Of a DNA stretch of 11,591 bases, positions 5,935 through 11,591 are shown piece after piece. The notes beneath the pieces were generated by a model. That model was not told the origin of the DNA. It searched no databases and was given only the letters and a program-made list of their open reading frames with translations. The stretch spans positions 1 through 11,591 of the forward strand of contig JAEWKY010000226.1 of NCBI GenBank assembly GCA_023457615.1, written 5' to 3'. Both the position numbers and the translations under genes were made by a program. The number at the start of each line of letters is the position of its first letter. Position 1 is the stretch's first letter. The DNA is from Actinomycetes bacterium (GTDB lineage Bacteria; Actinomycetota; Actinomycetes; Actinomycetales; Microbacteriaceae).

Positions 5935-6627
5935 TCAGACGAAGAGGTTCGCCCGCTCGAGGTCCTCGGCGAAGTCGATCTCGACGGCGTAGAGGTCGGA
6001 GATGTCGACGGGGCGGAACTTCAGGCCGTCCTGCTCGATCGCGACCTCGATGCCGCGCTCGAAGTAGTCCTGGTCGCCGACCTGCTGCAGGCGGCGGATG
6101 AGGGCCGCCTTGTCGTCGCGCGACACGAAGTTGATGCCCACGGCCTCGCCGAGACCGCCGACGACGGTCTTCGAGAGCTCCTGGATGTCGCCGTGCGCGT
6201 CGGTCGTGTATTTGACCTCCTCGTCGGACACCTTGGCGGTGTTGACGCTCACGAAGCTCTGGTCGCGGGCGACGAGGTCGCCGGCGCGCACGAGCGCCTC
6301 GGGGTCGAAGACGACGTCGCCGTTCATCCACAGCACGCCGCCGTCCTTCGACGCCTGCAGGGCGCGGAGGAGCGACTTCGACGTGTTGGTCTGGTCGTAG
6401 CGCTCGTTGTAGACGTACGTGTTGTCGGGGAAGGCCTCGACGATGTGCTCGAGCTTGTAGCCGACGACGGTCGTGACCGTCACGTCGGCGCCGAACGCCT
6501 GGTGGATGTTGTCCATCTGCTGCTGCATGATGCTGCGGCCGTCGTGGAGCTCGGTGAGGGGCTTCGGCAGCGAGCGACCGAGGCGGCTGCCCATGCCGGC
6601 GGCGAGGATCACGATCTGCGTCGTCAT
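5935..6627 (-). CDS. Phosphocholine cytidylyltransferase-like sugar/alditol-phosphate nucleotidyltransferase
   Basis: A 230-residue single-domain GT-A-fold nucleotidyltransferase. The nucleotide-binding loop LAAGMGSRLG is at 8-17 and the PKPL lysine is K22. Then come TVVGYKLEHI (53-62), YNERYDQTNTSKSLLRAL (73-90), NGDVVFD with metal-binding D104 (102-108), and YAVEID with D218 (213-218). This motif order fits the LicC/phosphocholine-cytidylyltransferase-like branch, which activates phosphocholine or a related phosphate with CTP. A sugar-1-phosphate or polyol-phosphate substrate is equally possible. The ATG at 6625-6627 is preferred over upstream starts because AAGGAG (6637-6642) sits 9 nt before it and the LAAG motif then begins at the usual position. 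It is a soluble cytoplasmic enzyme that probably supplies the activated precursor for the polymer exported by the next genes, although a repeat array and a separate promoter lie between. Confidence 0.86.
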   Translation of the reverse strand: MTTQIVILAAGMGSRLGRSLPKPLTELHDGRSIMQQQMDNIHQAFGADVTVTTVVGYKLEHIVEAFPDNTYVYNERYDQTNTSKSLLRALQASKDGGVLWMNGDVVFDPEALVRAGDLVARDQSFVSVNTAKVSDEEVKYTTDAHGDIQELSKTVVGGLGEAVGINFVSRDDKAALIRRLQQVGDQDYFERGIEVAIEQDGLKFRPVDISDLYAVEIDFAEDLERANLFV

Positions 6628-6836
6628 GGTCCTGATCTCCTTAGGCTGTCTCTTCGAATGTGCGGTCGAGCGGTGCGGTGATTTCACCTGCTGTTCACCG
6701 CGCGACCTCGTGCAAGACACCCCGTTGTGCTCGTGAGAGTTTATCGGCGGCCCTGTGGCAAACCCCAGGAGGTTGACGACACCGTTCCCGGATCGTGACC
6801 AAACGTGCGGGAAACTCTCATTGATACGGTGGACCC
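6628..6836. promoter_or_regulatory. Divergent promoter region with a 9-bp inverted repeat
   Basis: This 209-bp region separates the minus-strand nucleotidyltransferase from the plus-strand ABC exporter. TGAGAGTTT (6734-6742) and AAACTCTCA (6812-6820) form a perfect 9-bp inverted repeat 69 bp apart, so each divergent gene has AAACTCTCA in its own direction of transcription. The left copy overlaps a minus-strand TAAACT (-10-like, 6738-6743), and the right copy lies 4 nt before TACGGT (6825-6830). Shared binding by one regulator is possible but inferred. Confidence 0.45.
6825..6836 (+). promoter_or_regulatory. Leaderless-type promoter -10 box for the ABC exporter
   Basis: TACGGT (6825-6830) is followed by GGACCC and the GTG start at 6837. 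This 6-nt spacing, the lack of a Shine-Dalgarno, and the same arrangement before four other genes in the window support a leaderless transcript. It also supports the long N-terminal form of the encoded ATPase. Confidence 0.55.
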
Positions 6837-7931
6837 GTGGAACCCGACCGCGACGCCCCCTCAGCGGCCCGAAAGGGACCGGGCGGACGCACGGCCGCGG
6901 CGCGCTCCGCGAACTCCCGCAAGACCCCCGCCGCCGTCGCGCCGGCCCCCGACAAGCCCACGCTCGGCCTCACGCCCGACGCGGTCGCGGCGGAGCGGCC
7001 CGCGGAGTCCGCGGCGCCCGCGGCGAAGCCGAAGGGCAAGCCCGGCGCGAAGCCCGTCGACGAGCAGCTCGCCGACCCGCCGGTCGTCGAGAAGTCGCTC
7101 GTCGTCACCGCACCCGCCGCCGCGAAGGCCGCGCGCACCGCGCGCAAGACGCTCGCCTATCCCGCCGCCACGGGGGCCGCGCTCTCGGTGCACGATCTCA
7201 CGAAGCGCTTCGGCGGCGTCACGGCGGTCGACGCGGTCGACCTCGAGATCGAGGCCGGCTCGTTCTACGGCTTCGTCGGGCCGAACGGCGCCGGCAAGAC
7301 GACGACCCTCGCGATGATCACCGGCCTGCTGCGCCCCGACTCCGGCGTCGTGCGGGTGCACGGCGTCGACGTCTGGCGCAACGGCGCCGTCGCGAAGAAG
7401 GCGCTCGGCGTGCTGCCCGACAACCTGCGGCTCTTCGACAGGCTCACCGGCGCCGAGTTCCTCTACCACGCGGGCGCCCTGCGGGGCCTCGACCGCGACA
7501 CGATCGGGCACCGCGTCGACGACCTGAGCGCCGCCTTCGGGCTCCGGCACTCGCTCGACCGCTTCGTCTCCGACTACTCGGCGGGCATGGTGAAGAAGAT
7601 CGCGATCGCGGCGGCGATGATCCACTCGCCCCGGCTGCTCGTGCTCGACGAGCCCTTCGAGTCGGTCGACCCGGTCTCGGCGAACGCGGTCATCGGCATC
7701 CTGAAGAAGTACGCGGCGGCCGGCGGCACGGTGCTGCTGTCGAGCCACAGCATGACGCTCATCGAGCGCACGTGCGACTCGGTCGCGATCATCGCCGACG
7801 GGCGGATGCTCGCCGCGGGTCCGCTCGACGAGGTGCTCTCGGGCGAGAGCCTCGAGACGCGATTCGTCGAGCTCGCGGGCGGCGCGACGGCGGTGGAGGG
7901 CATGGAGTGGTTGCAGAGCTACTCCGACTGA
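6837..7931 (+). CDS. ABC transporter ATPase with long Ala/Pro/Lys-rich N-terminal extension
   Basis: A 364-residue exporter-type ATPase. The fold starts near residue 115 (LSVHDLTKRFGGVTAVD). Walker A is GPNGAGKT (148-155), and the Q-loop region reads LPDNLRLFDRLTG (193-205) with no glutamine. The signature is degenerate, YSAGM (247-251), Walker B is LLVLDEP (267-273), and the switch histidine is H304 (LLSSHS). The set resembles EcsA/YtrB-like ATPases of two-component exporters. Residues 1-110 are low complexity, rich in Ala, Pro and Lys (for example AKPKGKPGAKP at 62-72), and probably disordered. The start is a GTG supported by a leaderless -10 box rather than an RBS. A shorter form is possible, but no good internal start precedes the fold. 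It overlaps the permease gene by 25 nt, so translation is coupled. The substrate is unknown; the wall-polymer locus next door is on the opposite strand. Confidence 0.92.
   Translation: MEPDRDAPSAARKGPGGRTAAARSANSRKTPAAVAPAPDKPTLGLTPDAVAAERPAESAAPAAKPKGKPGAKPVDEQLADPPVVEKSLVVTAPAAAKAARTARKTLAYPAATGAALSVHDLTKRFGGVTAVDAVDLEIEAGSFYGFVGPNGAGKTTTLAMITGLLRPDSGVVRVHGVDVWRNGAVAKKALGVLPDNLRLFDRLTGAEFLYHAGALRGLDRDTIGHRVDDLSAAFGLRHSLDRFVSDYSAGMVKKIAIAAAMIHSPRLLVLDEPFESVDPVSANAVIGILKKYAAAGGTVLLSSHSMTLIERTCDSVAIIADGRMLAAGPLDEVLSGESLETRFVELAGGATAVEGMEWLQSYSD
7895..7900 (+). promoter_or_regulatory. Ribosome binding site that fixes the permease start inside the ATPase gene
   Basis: GGAGGG lies 6 nt before the GTG at 7907-7909, inside the last codons of the ATPase gene. 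It supports the overlapping start for the permease and coupled translation of the pair. Confidence 0.65.
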
Positions 7932-9520
7932 AGCTGCGGCTGCTCGCCAACGCGTTCCGCTCCCCGCGCGGCGCGGTCTGGGCGGCCGTCGGCGTCGTGC
8001 TGGGCGGGTTCGGCATCGCGCTGCTCTGGGCCGGTGCGACCCTCGCCGCGGAGCTCGACGCCGTCACGCGCGTGCGCGTCGTCATCGTGGTCGGCGCGCT
8101 CGTGTCGCTCGGCGCCTTCTTCGTGCCGGTGCTCGTCTCGCGCTCGCACATCATCCCGCCGCGGGCGCTGCGCCTGTTCGGCTTCGGCCCCCTCTCGATC
8201 GGCGCCGCGATCCTGCTGCTCACCCTGGTCGGCCCGGCGCTCCTGCTCGTGCCGATCGCGATCGCGCCGCTCCTGCTCTGGACCGGCCCCGAGTCCCAGC
8301 TCGCCGCGATCGCCGTGCCGCTCATCGTGCTCGAGGGCATCCTCGCGGCGCGCGTCGGCGCGGTGGTCGGCGCCGTGCTGCCCTACCGTCCCGCCGCGGC
8401 GGCCGTCATCCGGCTCGTCTTCGCCCTGCTGCTCGTCACGGGCCTCGCCGTCATCGCCGCCCATCTCGCGCCGACCGTCGGGGCGCTGCTGCCCGCCGCG
8501 TGGTGGCCGACGACCCTCGGCGTCGTCGGGGCGCTCGCCCCGCTGCGGGCGCCCGCGATCACCGAGTGGATGTCCGTGCTGCCGCTCGGCTCTTTCTGGC
8601 GCGCCCCCGCCCACGAGTTCGCGGGGCGGTCCGACCTCGTCGAGCAGGACCTGCTGCTCGGCGGCGTCGCCATCCTCGTGCTCGGCGCCCTCTGGATCGC
8701 GTCGCTGCGCTTCATGCTGCGCCCGACCCGTCGCGTGCCGCGGGAGCGCGCCGCCCTCGTGCCGGGCTGGTTCCGCCGCCTCCCGTCCACCCCGGTCGGC
8801 GCCGTCGCCGCGCGCAGCTTCACCTACTGGTCGCGCGACCCGCGCTACCGGGCGGCGCTCGTCGTGCTGCCGGTCGTGCCGATCGTGACGCTCCTCGCGA
8901 TGTTCGTCGCGGGCATCCCGTTCTCGGTGTCGGTGCTGCTGCCGCTGCCGCTCGTCGTGCTGCTCCTCGCCTGGGGGACCCTGCACAACGACGTCGCGTA
9001 CGACTCGACGGCGCTCTGGATGCACCTCGTCGCGCAGACCCAGGGCGTGCTCGACCGCCTCGGCCGGGCGCTGCCGGTGCTCGTGATGGGCGTGCCCGTG
9101 GTGCTCCTCGGCACGCCGCTCACCGCGTGGCTGCACGGCGACTGGCTCGTCGCGCCGGCCGTCTTCGGCGTCTCGACGGCGCTCCTGCTCGGCGGGATCG
9201 GGGTGTCGAGCCTCGTCTCGGCGCGCTCGCCGTACCCGGCGACCCGGCCCGGCGACGCGCCGTTCCAGCAGCCGCAGGTGGCGGGCTCGTCGGGCGGCGG
9301 CACCCAGGCCGGGTCGATCCTGCTCATCCTGCTGGTCGCCGTGCCGGCGGTCGCGGCGCTCGTGTTCTTCGTGCTCGGCGTGCCGGGCCCGTGGACCTGG
9401 ATCGCCCTCGCCTCGGGGGTCGGCGCGGGCGTGCTCGTGCTGGTCGTCGGCCTCCGCGTCGGCGGCGCGGTGTTCGACCGCCGCGCGCCCGAGCTGCTCG
9501 AGTTCGCCGCCCGCAACTGA
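7907..9520 (+). CDS. ABC exporter permease, about 12 membrane segments
   Basis: A 537-residue, very hydrophobic membrane protein. Some 12 membrane helices are suggested, including about 22-44, 57-77, 94-125, 130-150, 163-185, 195-212, 236-252, 300-345 (two), 378-395, 405-425, 460-483 and 486-512. The two halves are separated by a basic cytoplasmic stretch (RPTRRVPRERAALVPGWFRRLP, about 263-285) followed by AVAARSFTYWSRDPRYRAAL, a motif-like segment seen in related permeases. The architecture fits a full-length permease pairing with the ATPase upstream. The GTG start at 7907 is supported by GGAGGG 6 nt upstream and gives a short amphipathic N-terminus (VAELLRLKLRLLANAF) before TM1. No periplasmic substrate-binding protein is encoded nearby, so it is taken as an exporter. 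The substrate is unknown; drug, lipid or peptide export are all possible. Confidence 0.88.
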   Translation: MVAELLRLKLRLLANAFRSPRGAVWAAVGVVLGGFGIALLWAGATLAAELDAVTRVRVVIVVGALVSLGAFFVPVLVSRSHIIPPRALRLFGFGPLSIGAAILLLTLVGPALLLVPIAIAPLLLWTGPESQLAAIAVPLIVLEGILAARVGAVVGAVLPYRPAAAAVIRLVFALLLVTGLAVIAAHLAPTVGALLPAAWWPTTLGVVGALAPLRAPAITEWMSVLPLGSFWRAPAHEFAGRSDLVEQDLLLGGVAILVLGALWIASLRFMLRPTRRVPRERAALVPGWFRRLPSTPVGAVAARSFTYWSRDPRYRAALVVLPVVPIVTLLAMFVAGIPFSVSVLLPLPLVVLLLAWGTLHNDVAYDSTALWMHLVAQTQGVLDRLGRALPVLVMGVPVVLLGTPLTAWLHGDWLVAPAVFGVSTALLLGGIGVSSLVSARSPYPATRPGDAPFQQPQVAGSSGGGTQAGSILLILLVAVPAVAALVFFVLGVPGPWTWIALASGVGAGVLVLVVGLRVGGAVFDRRAPELLEFAARN

Positions 9521-9521
9521 G

Positions 9522-9557
9522 GCCGCGACCGACGCCGCGACCGGCCCCGCAGCCGGC
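9522..9557. repeat. Three degenerate 12-bp units after the permease gene
   Basis: GCCGCGACCGAC (9522-9533), GCCGCGACCGGC (9534-9545) and CCCGCAGCCGGC (9546-9557) form an imperfect tandem array directly after the stop codon. Within it CCGGC (9541-9545) can pair with GCCGG (9552-9556) over a 6-nt loop. No T tract follows, so a terminator role is only a possibility. Confidence 0.45.
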
Positions 9558-9595
9558 CCCCCCCGGAGGTCGTGCGCGCGCCCCGCGTTCGCCCG

Positions 9596-9607
9596 TACCC
9601 TGGGAGC
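9596..9607 (+). promoter_or_regulatory. Leaderless-type promoter -10 box for the DUF3039 gene
   Basis: TACCCT (9596-9601) is followed by six bases (GGGAGC) and the ATG at 9608. The GGGAG directly before the ATG is too close to act as a normal Shine-Dalgarno, which favours a leaderless start. Confidence 0.55.
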
Positions 9608-9880
9608 ATGGCCGACCTGGATCGCGGACCCGACACCGTCGGGGGTGGAACGGATGTGCTCGATCGCGAGCTCGAGAAGCTCCTCGAGGACAATCAGCTC
9701 GAGGACGGCGACCACGAGCGCTTCTCGCACTACGTGCAGAAGGAGAAGATCCTCGAGTCGGCCCTCTCCGGCAAGCCCGTGCGCGCGCTGTGCGGCAAGA
9801 AGTGGGTGCCCGGCCGCGACCCCGAGAAGTTCCCGGTCTGCCCGGACTGCCAGAAGATCTACGAGAAGCTGAAGTCCTGA
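9608..9880 (+). CDS. DUF3039 domain-containing small protein
   Basis: A 90-residue protein of the actinobacterial DUF3039 family, function unknown. The N-terminal third is acidic ([17 protein letters not shown]), the middle is [13 protein letters not shown] (36-48), and the C-terminal half carries [18 protein letters not shown] (61-78) and CPDC. C62, C78 and C81, with H41 as a possible fourth ligand, suggest a small zinc ribbon. The ATG at 9608 is chosen because the leaderless -10 box sits 6 nt before it and the family starts similarly with M-A/S-x-acidic; an upstream ATG at 9572 would add an unlike Arg/Pro-rich leader. It converges on pncB with only 7 bases between stop codons. Confidence 0.88.
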   Translation: MADLDRGPDTVGGGTDVLDRELEKLLEDNQLEDGDHERFSHYVQKEKILESALSGKPVRALCGKKWVPGRDPEKFPVCPDCQKIYEKLKS

Positions 9881-9887
9881 CCCGCGC

Positions 9888-11180
9888 TCACACGTAGGCG
9901 GTCGGGATGACCGGCTCGCCCCGCGAGAGGCTGAACGCCGCGACCGGCAGCTCGGCGATCGCGGTGGCGTGGTGCTCGCGGGCCGCGGCCACCCCGTCGG
10001 CGCCGAGGAACGCGGGATCGACGACCCCGTCCGCGACGAACGACGCGAGCAGGCCGCGACCGGGCTTGGGCAGCGACTCGGGCTCCTCGACGTACACGGT
10101 CTCCTCGACGGCCACGCCGTGGTCGAGCGAGCGCACGGGGACCTTGCGGCCGGCGACGGTCGCCTTGCCGTCCGAGCGCTTGCCGACGCCCACCCACTCG
10201 CCCGACGGCGACCGGTGGGCGACGAGCTTGTAGACCATGCCCGACGCGGGCGACCCCGAGCCGGTGACGAGCGAGGTGCCGACCCCGTAGGAGTTGACCG
10301 GAGCCGCGCGCAGCGCCGCGATCGTGTACTCGTCGAGGTCGTTGGTCACGGTGATCCGGGTCTCGGTCGCGCCGAGGGCGTCGAGCTGCGCGCGCGCCGA
10401 CGCGACGACGACGGGGAGGTCGCCCGAGTCGATGCGGATCGCGCCGAGCGACGTGCCCGCCACGCGCACGGCGGTCGCGATGCCCTCCTCGATGTCGTAG
10501 GTGTCGACGAGCAGCGTCGTGCCCGGGCCCATCGCGTCGACCTGTGCGCGGAACGCCTCCTCCTCGGAGTCGTGCAGCAGCGTGAAGGCGTGCGCGGCCG
10601 TGCCCATCGTCGGCACGCCCCACGTGCGCCCGGCCTCGAGGTTCGACGTCGCCGAGAAGCCCGCGATGTACGCCGCGCGTGCGGCCGCGACGGCCGAGCG
10701 CTCGCCCGTGCGGCGCGAGCCCATCTCGGCGAGCGGCCGCCCGTCGGCGGCGGCGACCATGCGCGCGGCGGCCGAGGCGACGGCCGAGTCGTAGTTCAGG
10801 ATGCTGAGCGCGAGCGTCTCGAGGATGACGCCCTCCGCGAAGCTCGCCTCGACGACGAGCAGCGGCGAGCCGGGGAAGTACGCCTCGCCCTCGCGGTAGC
10901 CCGAGATGCTCCCTGTGAAGCGGTAGTCGGCGAGCCAGGCGAGGGTGTCCTCCGAGACGACCGCGTGCGTGCGCAGCCAGTCGAGCTCCGGGTCGCCGAA
11001 CCGGAACTCGGCGAGCGCCGCGAGGAAGCGGCCCGTGCCGGCGACGACGCCGAACCGCCGCCCCGCGGGCAGCCGGCGGGTGAAGAGCTCGAACACGCAC
11101 GGCCGATCCGCCCGCCCGTCGCGGAGCGCCGCGTCGATCATCGTCAGCTCGTAGCGGTCGGTGAGAAGCGCGCTCGTCAC
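9888..11180 (-). CDS. pncB: Nicotinate phosphoribosyltransferase
   Basis: A 430-residue enzyme that converts nicotinate, PRPP and ATP to nicotinate mononucleotide, the first step of the NAD salvage (Preiss-Handler) pathway in the cytoplasm. Recognisable NAPRTase motifs are TDRYELTM (7-14), EMGSRRTG (152-159), [10 protein letters not shown] (176-185), GTAAHAF (193-199, with the conserved active-site H197), LLVDTYD (223-229), IRIDSGDL (248-255) and GVGTSLVTG (299-307). Length matches the bacterial/actinobacterial short form (about 430-460 residues). The GTG start (11178-11180) is supported by TAGGCT 6 nt upstream, a leaderless arrangement, and by the TDRYELTM motif lying at the expected N-terminal place. 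It is divergent from murI, from which it is separated by 66 bases. Confidence 0.96.
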   Translation of the reverse strand: MTSALLTDRYELTMIDAALRDGRADRPCVFELFTRRLPAGRRFGVVAGTGRFLAALAEFRFGDPELDWLRTHAVVSEDTLAWLADYRFTGSISGYREGEAYFPGSPLLVVEASFAEGVILETLALSILNYDSAVASAAARMVAAADGRPLAEMGSRRTGERSAVAAARAAYIAGFSATSNLEAGRTWGVPTMGTAAHAFTLLHDSEEEAFRAQVDAMGPGTTLLVDTYDIEEGIATAVRVAGTSLGAIRIDSGDLPVVVASARAQLDALGATETRITVTNDLDEYTIAALRAAPVNSYGVGTSLVTGSGSPASGMVYKLVAHRSPSGEWVGVGKRSDGKATVAGRKVPVRSLDHGVAVEETVYVEEPESLPKPGRGLLASFVADGVVDPAFLGADGVAAAREHHATAIAELPVAAFSLSRGEPVIPTAYV

Positions 11181-11192
11181 GGGTCGAGCCTA
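11181..11192 (-). promoter_or_regulatory. Leaderless-type promoter -10 box for pncB
   Basis: On the minus strand TAGGCT (11187-11192) is followed by CGACCC and the GTG start of pncB at 11180. The spacing is identical to that before the export permease (5804) and the ABC ATPase (6837). Confidence 0.55.
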
Positions 11193-11232
11193 TCCACGGC
11201 GCCCCTCCGTCGGGCTCGGCGCCCGGCCGGGC

Positions 11233-11246
11233 TACCCTTGATACCC
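11233..11246 (+). promoter_or_regulatory. -10 box for murI, near-leaderless
   Basis: TACCCT (11233-11238) lies 8 nt before the GTG of murI. No Shine-Dalgarno is seen in between, so a leaderless or very short leader is likely. The pncB and murI promoters share the 66-bp divergent region 11181-11246. Confidence 0.45.
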
Positions 11247-11591
11247 GTGACCCCCAGCACCGACGCGCCGATCGGCGTCTTCGACAGCGGGGTCGGCGGA
11301 CTCACCGTCGCCCGGGCCATCCTCGACCAGCTGCCGCGCGAGGCGATCCTCTACGTCGGCGACACGAAGCACTCGCCTTACGGCCCGAAGCCCATCGCCG
11401 ACGTGCGGGCCTACGCGCTCGAGGTGCTCGACGACCTCGTCGCCCAGGGCGTGAAGGCGCTCGTCATCGCGTGCAACACGGCGAGCGCGGCGATGCTGCG
11501 GGATGCCCGCGAGCGCTACGAGGCCGCGTTCGGCATCCCCGTCGTGGAGGTCATCCAGCCGGCGGTGCGCGGCCGCGCGCCCCCGCCCCCC
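11247..11591 (+). CDS. murI: Glutamate racemase, N-terminal part, cut by the window edge
   Basis: The first 115 codons of an enzyme that converts L- to D-glutamate for peptidoglycan stem peptides in the cytoplasm. [12 protein letters not shown] (10-21) contains the catalytic-site aspartate-serine pair D13-S14. [13 protein letters not shown] (36-48) is the second family motif. [11 protein letters not shown] (74-84) holds the first catalytic cysteine, C76. EVIQPAV (101-107) is a further conserved element. The second catalytic cysteine (in a GCTHYP motif) lies beyond the window. The GTG start is preceded by TACCCT 8 nt upstream and places the GVFDSG motif at the usual distance from the N-terminus. 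The last eight residues (RGRAPPPP) do not fit the usual continuation after VIQPAV and end in a C run, so base quality at the edge is doubtful. Confidence 0.95.
   Translation, partial: MTPSTDAPIGVFDSGVGGLTVARAILDQLPREAILYVGDTKHSPYGPKPIADVRAYALEVLDDLVAQGVKALVIACNTASAAMLRDARERYEAAFGIPVVEVIQPAVRGRAPPPP

Noticed and set aside
6628..6720. N-terminal extension of the nucleotidyltransferase
   Set aside because: The extra 31 residues lack family similarity, whereas AAGGAG 9 nt before the ATG at 6627 puts the LAAG motif at the normal place.
3388..9520. A complete ecsABC-type operon formed by the second ABC exporter and the EcsC-like gene
   Set aside because: The EcsC-like gene is on the opposite strand, about 2.6 kb away, and belongs to the export operon; functional linkage to the 6837-9520 exporter is not supported by layout.
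7919..9730. Long minus-strand open frame opposite the ABC permease
   Set aside because: Arg/Glu/His-rich antisense shadow of a membrane protein gene; no domain seen.
8500..9897. Plus-strand open frame overlapping the permease end and the DUF3039 gene
   Set aside because: Arg/Ala-rich frame shift of two real genes.
9859..11100. Minus-strand open frame inside pncB in another frame
   Set aside because: The pncB frame carries all NAPRTase motifs; this one is Arg/Gly-rich and has none.

Overview
The window is very GC-rich, with G/C at almost every third codon position, frequent GTG starts and -10 boxes of the TAnnnT type set directly before start codons. Together with a DUF3039 gene next to pncB and murI, this points to a high-GC actinobacterium, most likely of the Microbacteriaceae. 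The family assignment is an inference from gene content and style, not from a database search.

Left part (1-6627): a cell-surface glycopolymer (teichoic-acid-like) locus. A CDP-glycerol glycerophosphotransferase-type polymerase runs off the left edge on the minus strand (1-1521). It is divergent from a second, shorter and atypical member of the same superfamily (1644-2963, plus). On the minus strand, transcribed right to left, come a phosphocholine-cytidylyltransferase-like nucleotidyltransferase (5935-6627), an ABC-2 polysaccharide export permease (4998-5804), its ATPase (4255-4998) and an EcsC-like protein (3388-4230). The last three look like one operon. The proposed logic is that the nucleotidyltransferase makes a CDP-activated (or other NDP-activated) building block, the glycerophosphotransferase-type enzymes polymerise or decorate a lipid-linked polymer at the inner membrane face, and the TagGH/Wzm-Wzt-type transporter flips it out.

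Two non-coding or decayed stretches lie inside this locus. At 2975-3271 are the remains of a type II toxin-antitoxin module: an RHH antitoxin with an in-frame TAG at codon 14, then the C-terminal tail of a MazF/PemK-like toxin in another frame, with an intact ribosome binding site and an 8-bp inverted repeat that could be its operator. At 5864-5927 are four consecutive copies of a 16-bp direct repeat between the nucleotidyltransferase and the export permease.

Middle part (6628-9520): a divergent promoter region with a widely spaced 9-bp inverted repeat, then a two-gene ABC exporter. This consists of an ATPase with an unusual roughly 110-residue Ala/Pro/Lys-rich N-terminal extension and an overlapping, roughly 12-TM permease.

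Right part (9521-11591): housekeeping genes. A small DUF3039 protein converges on nicotinate phosphoribosyltransferase (pncB). pncB is divergent from the start of glutamate racemase (murI), which is cut by the right edge. No rRNA, tRNA, CRISPR array, insertion sequence or prophage was recognised.
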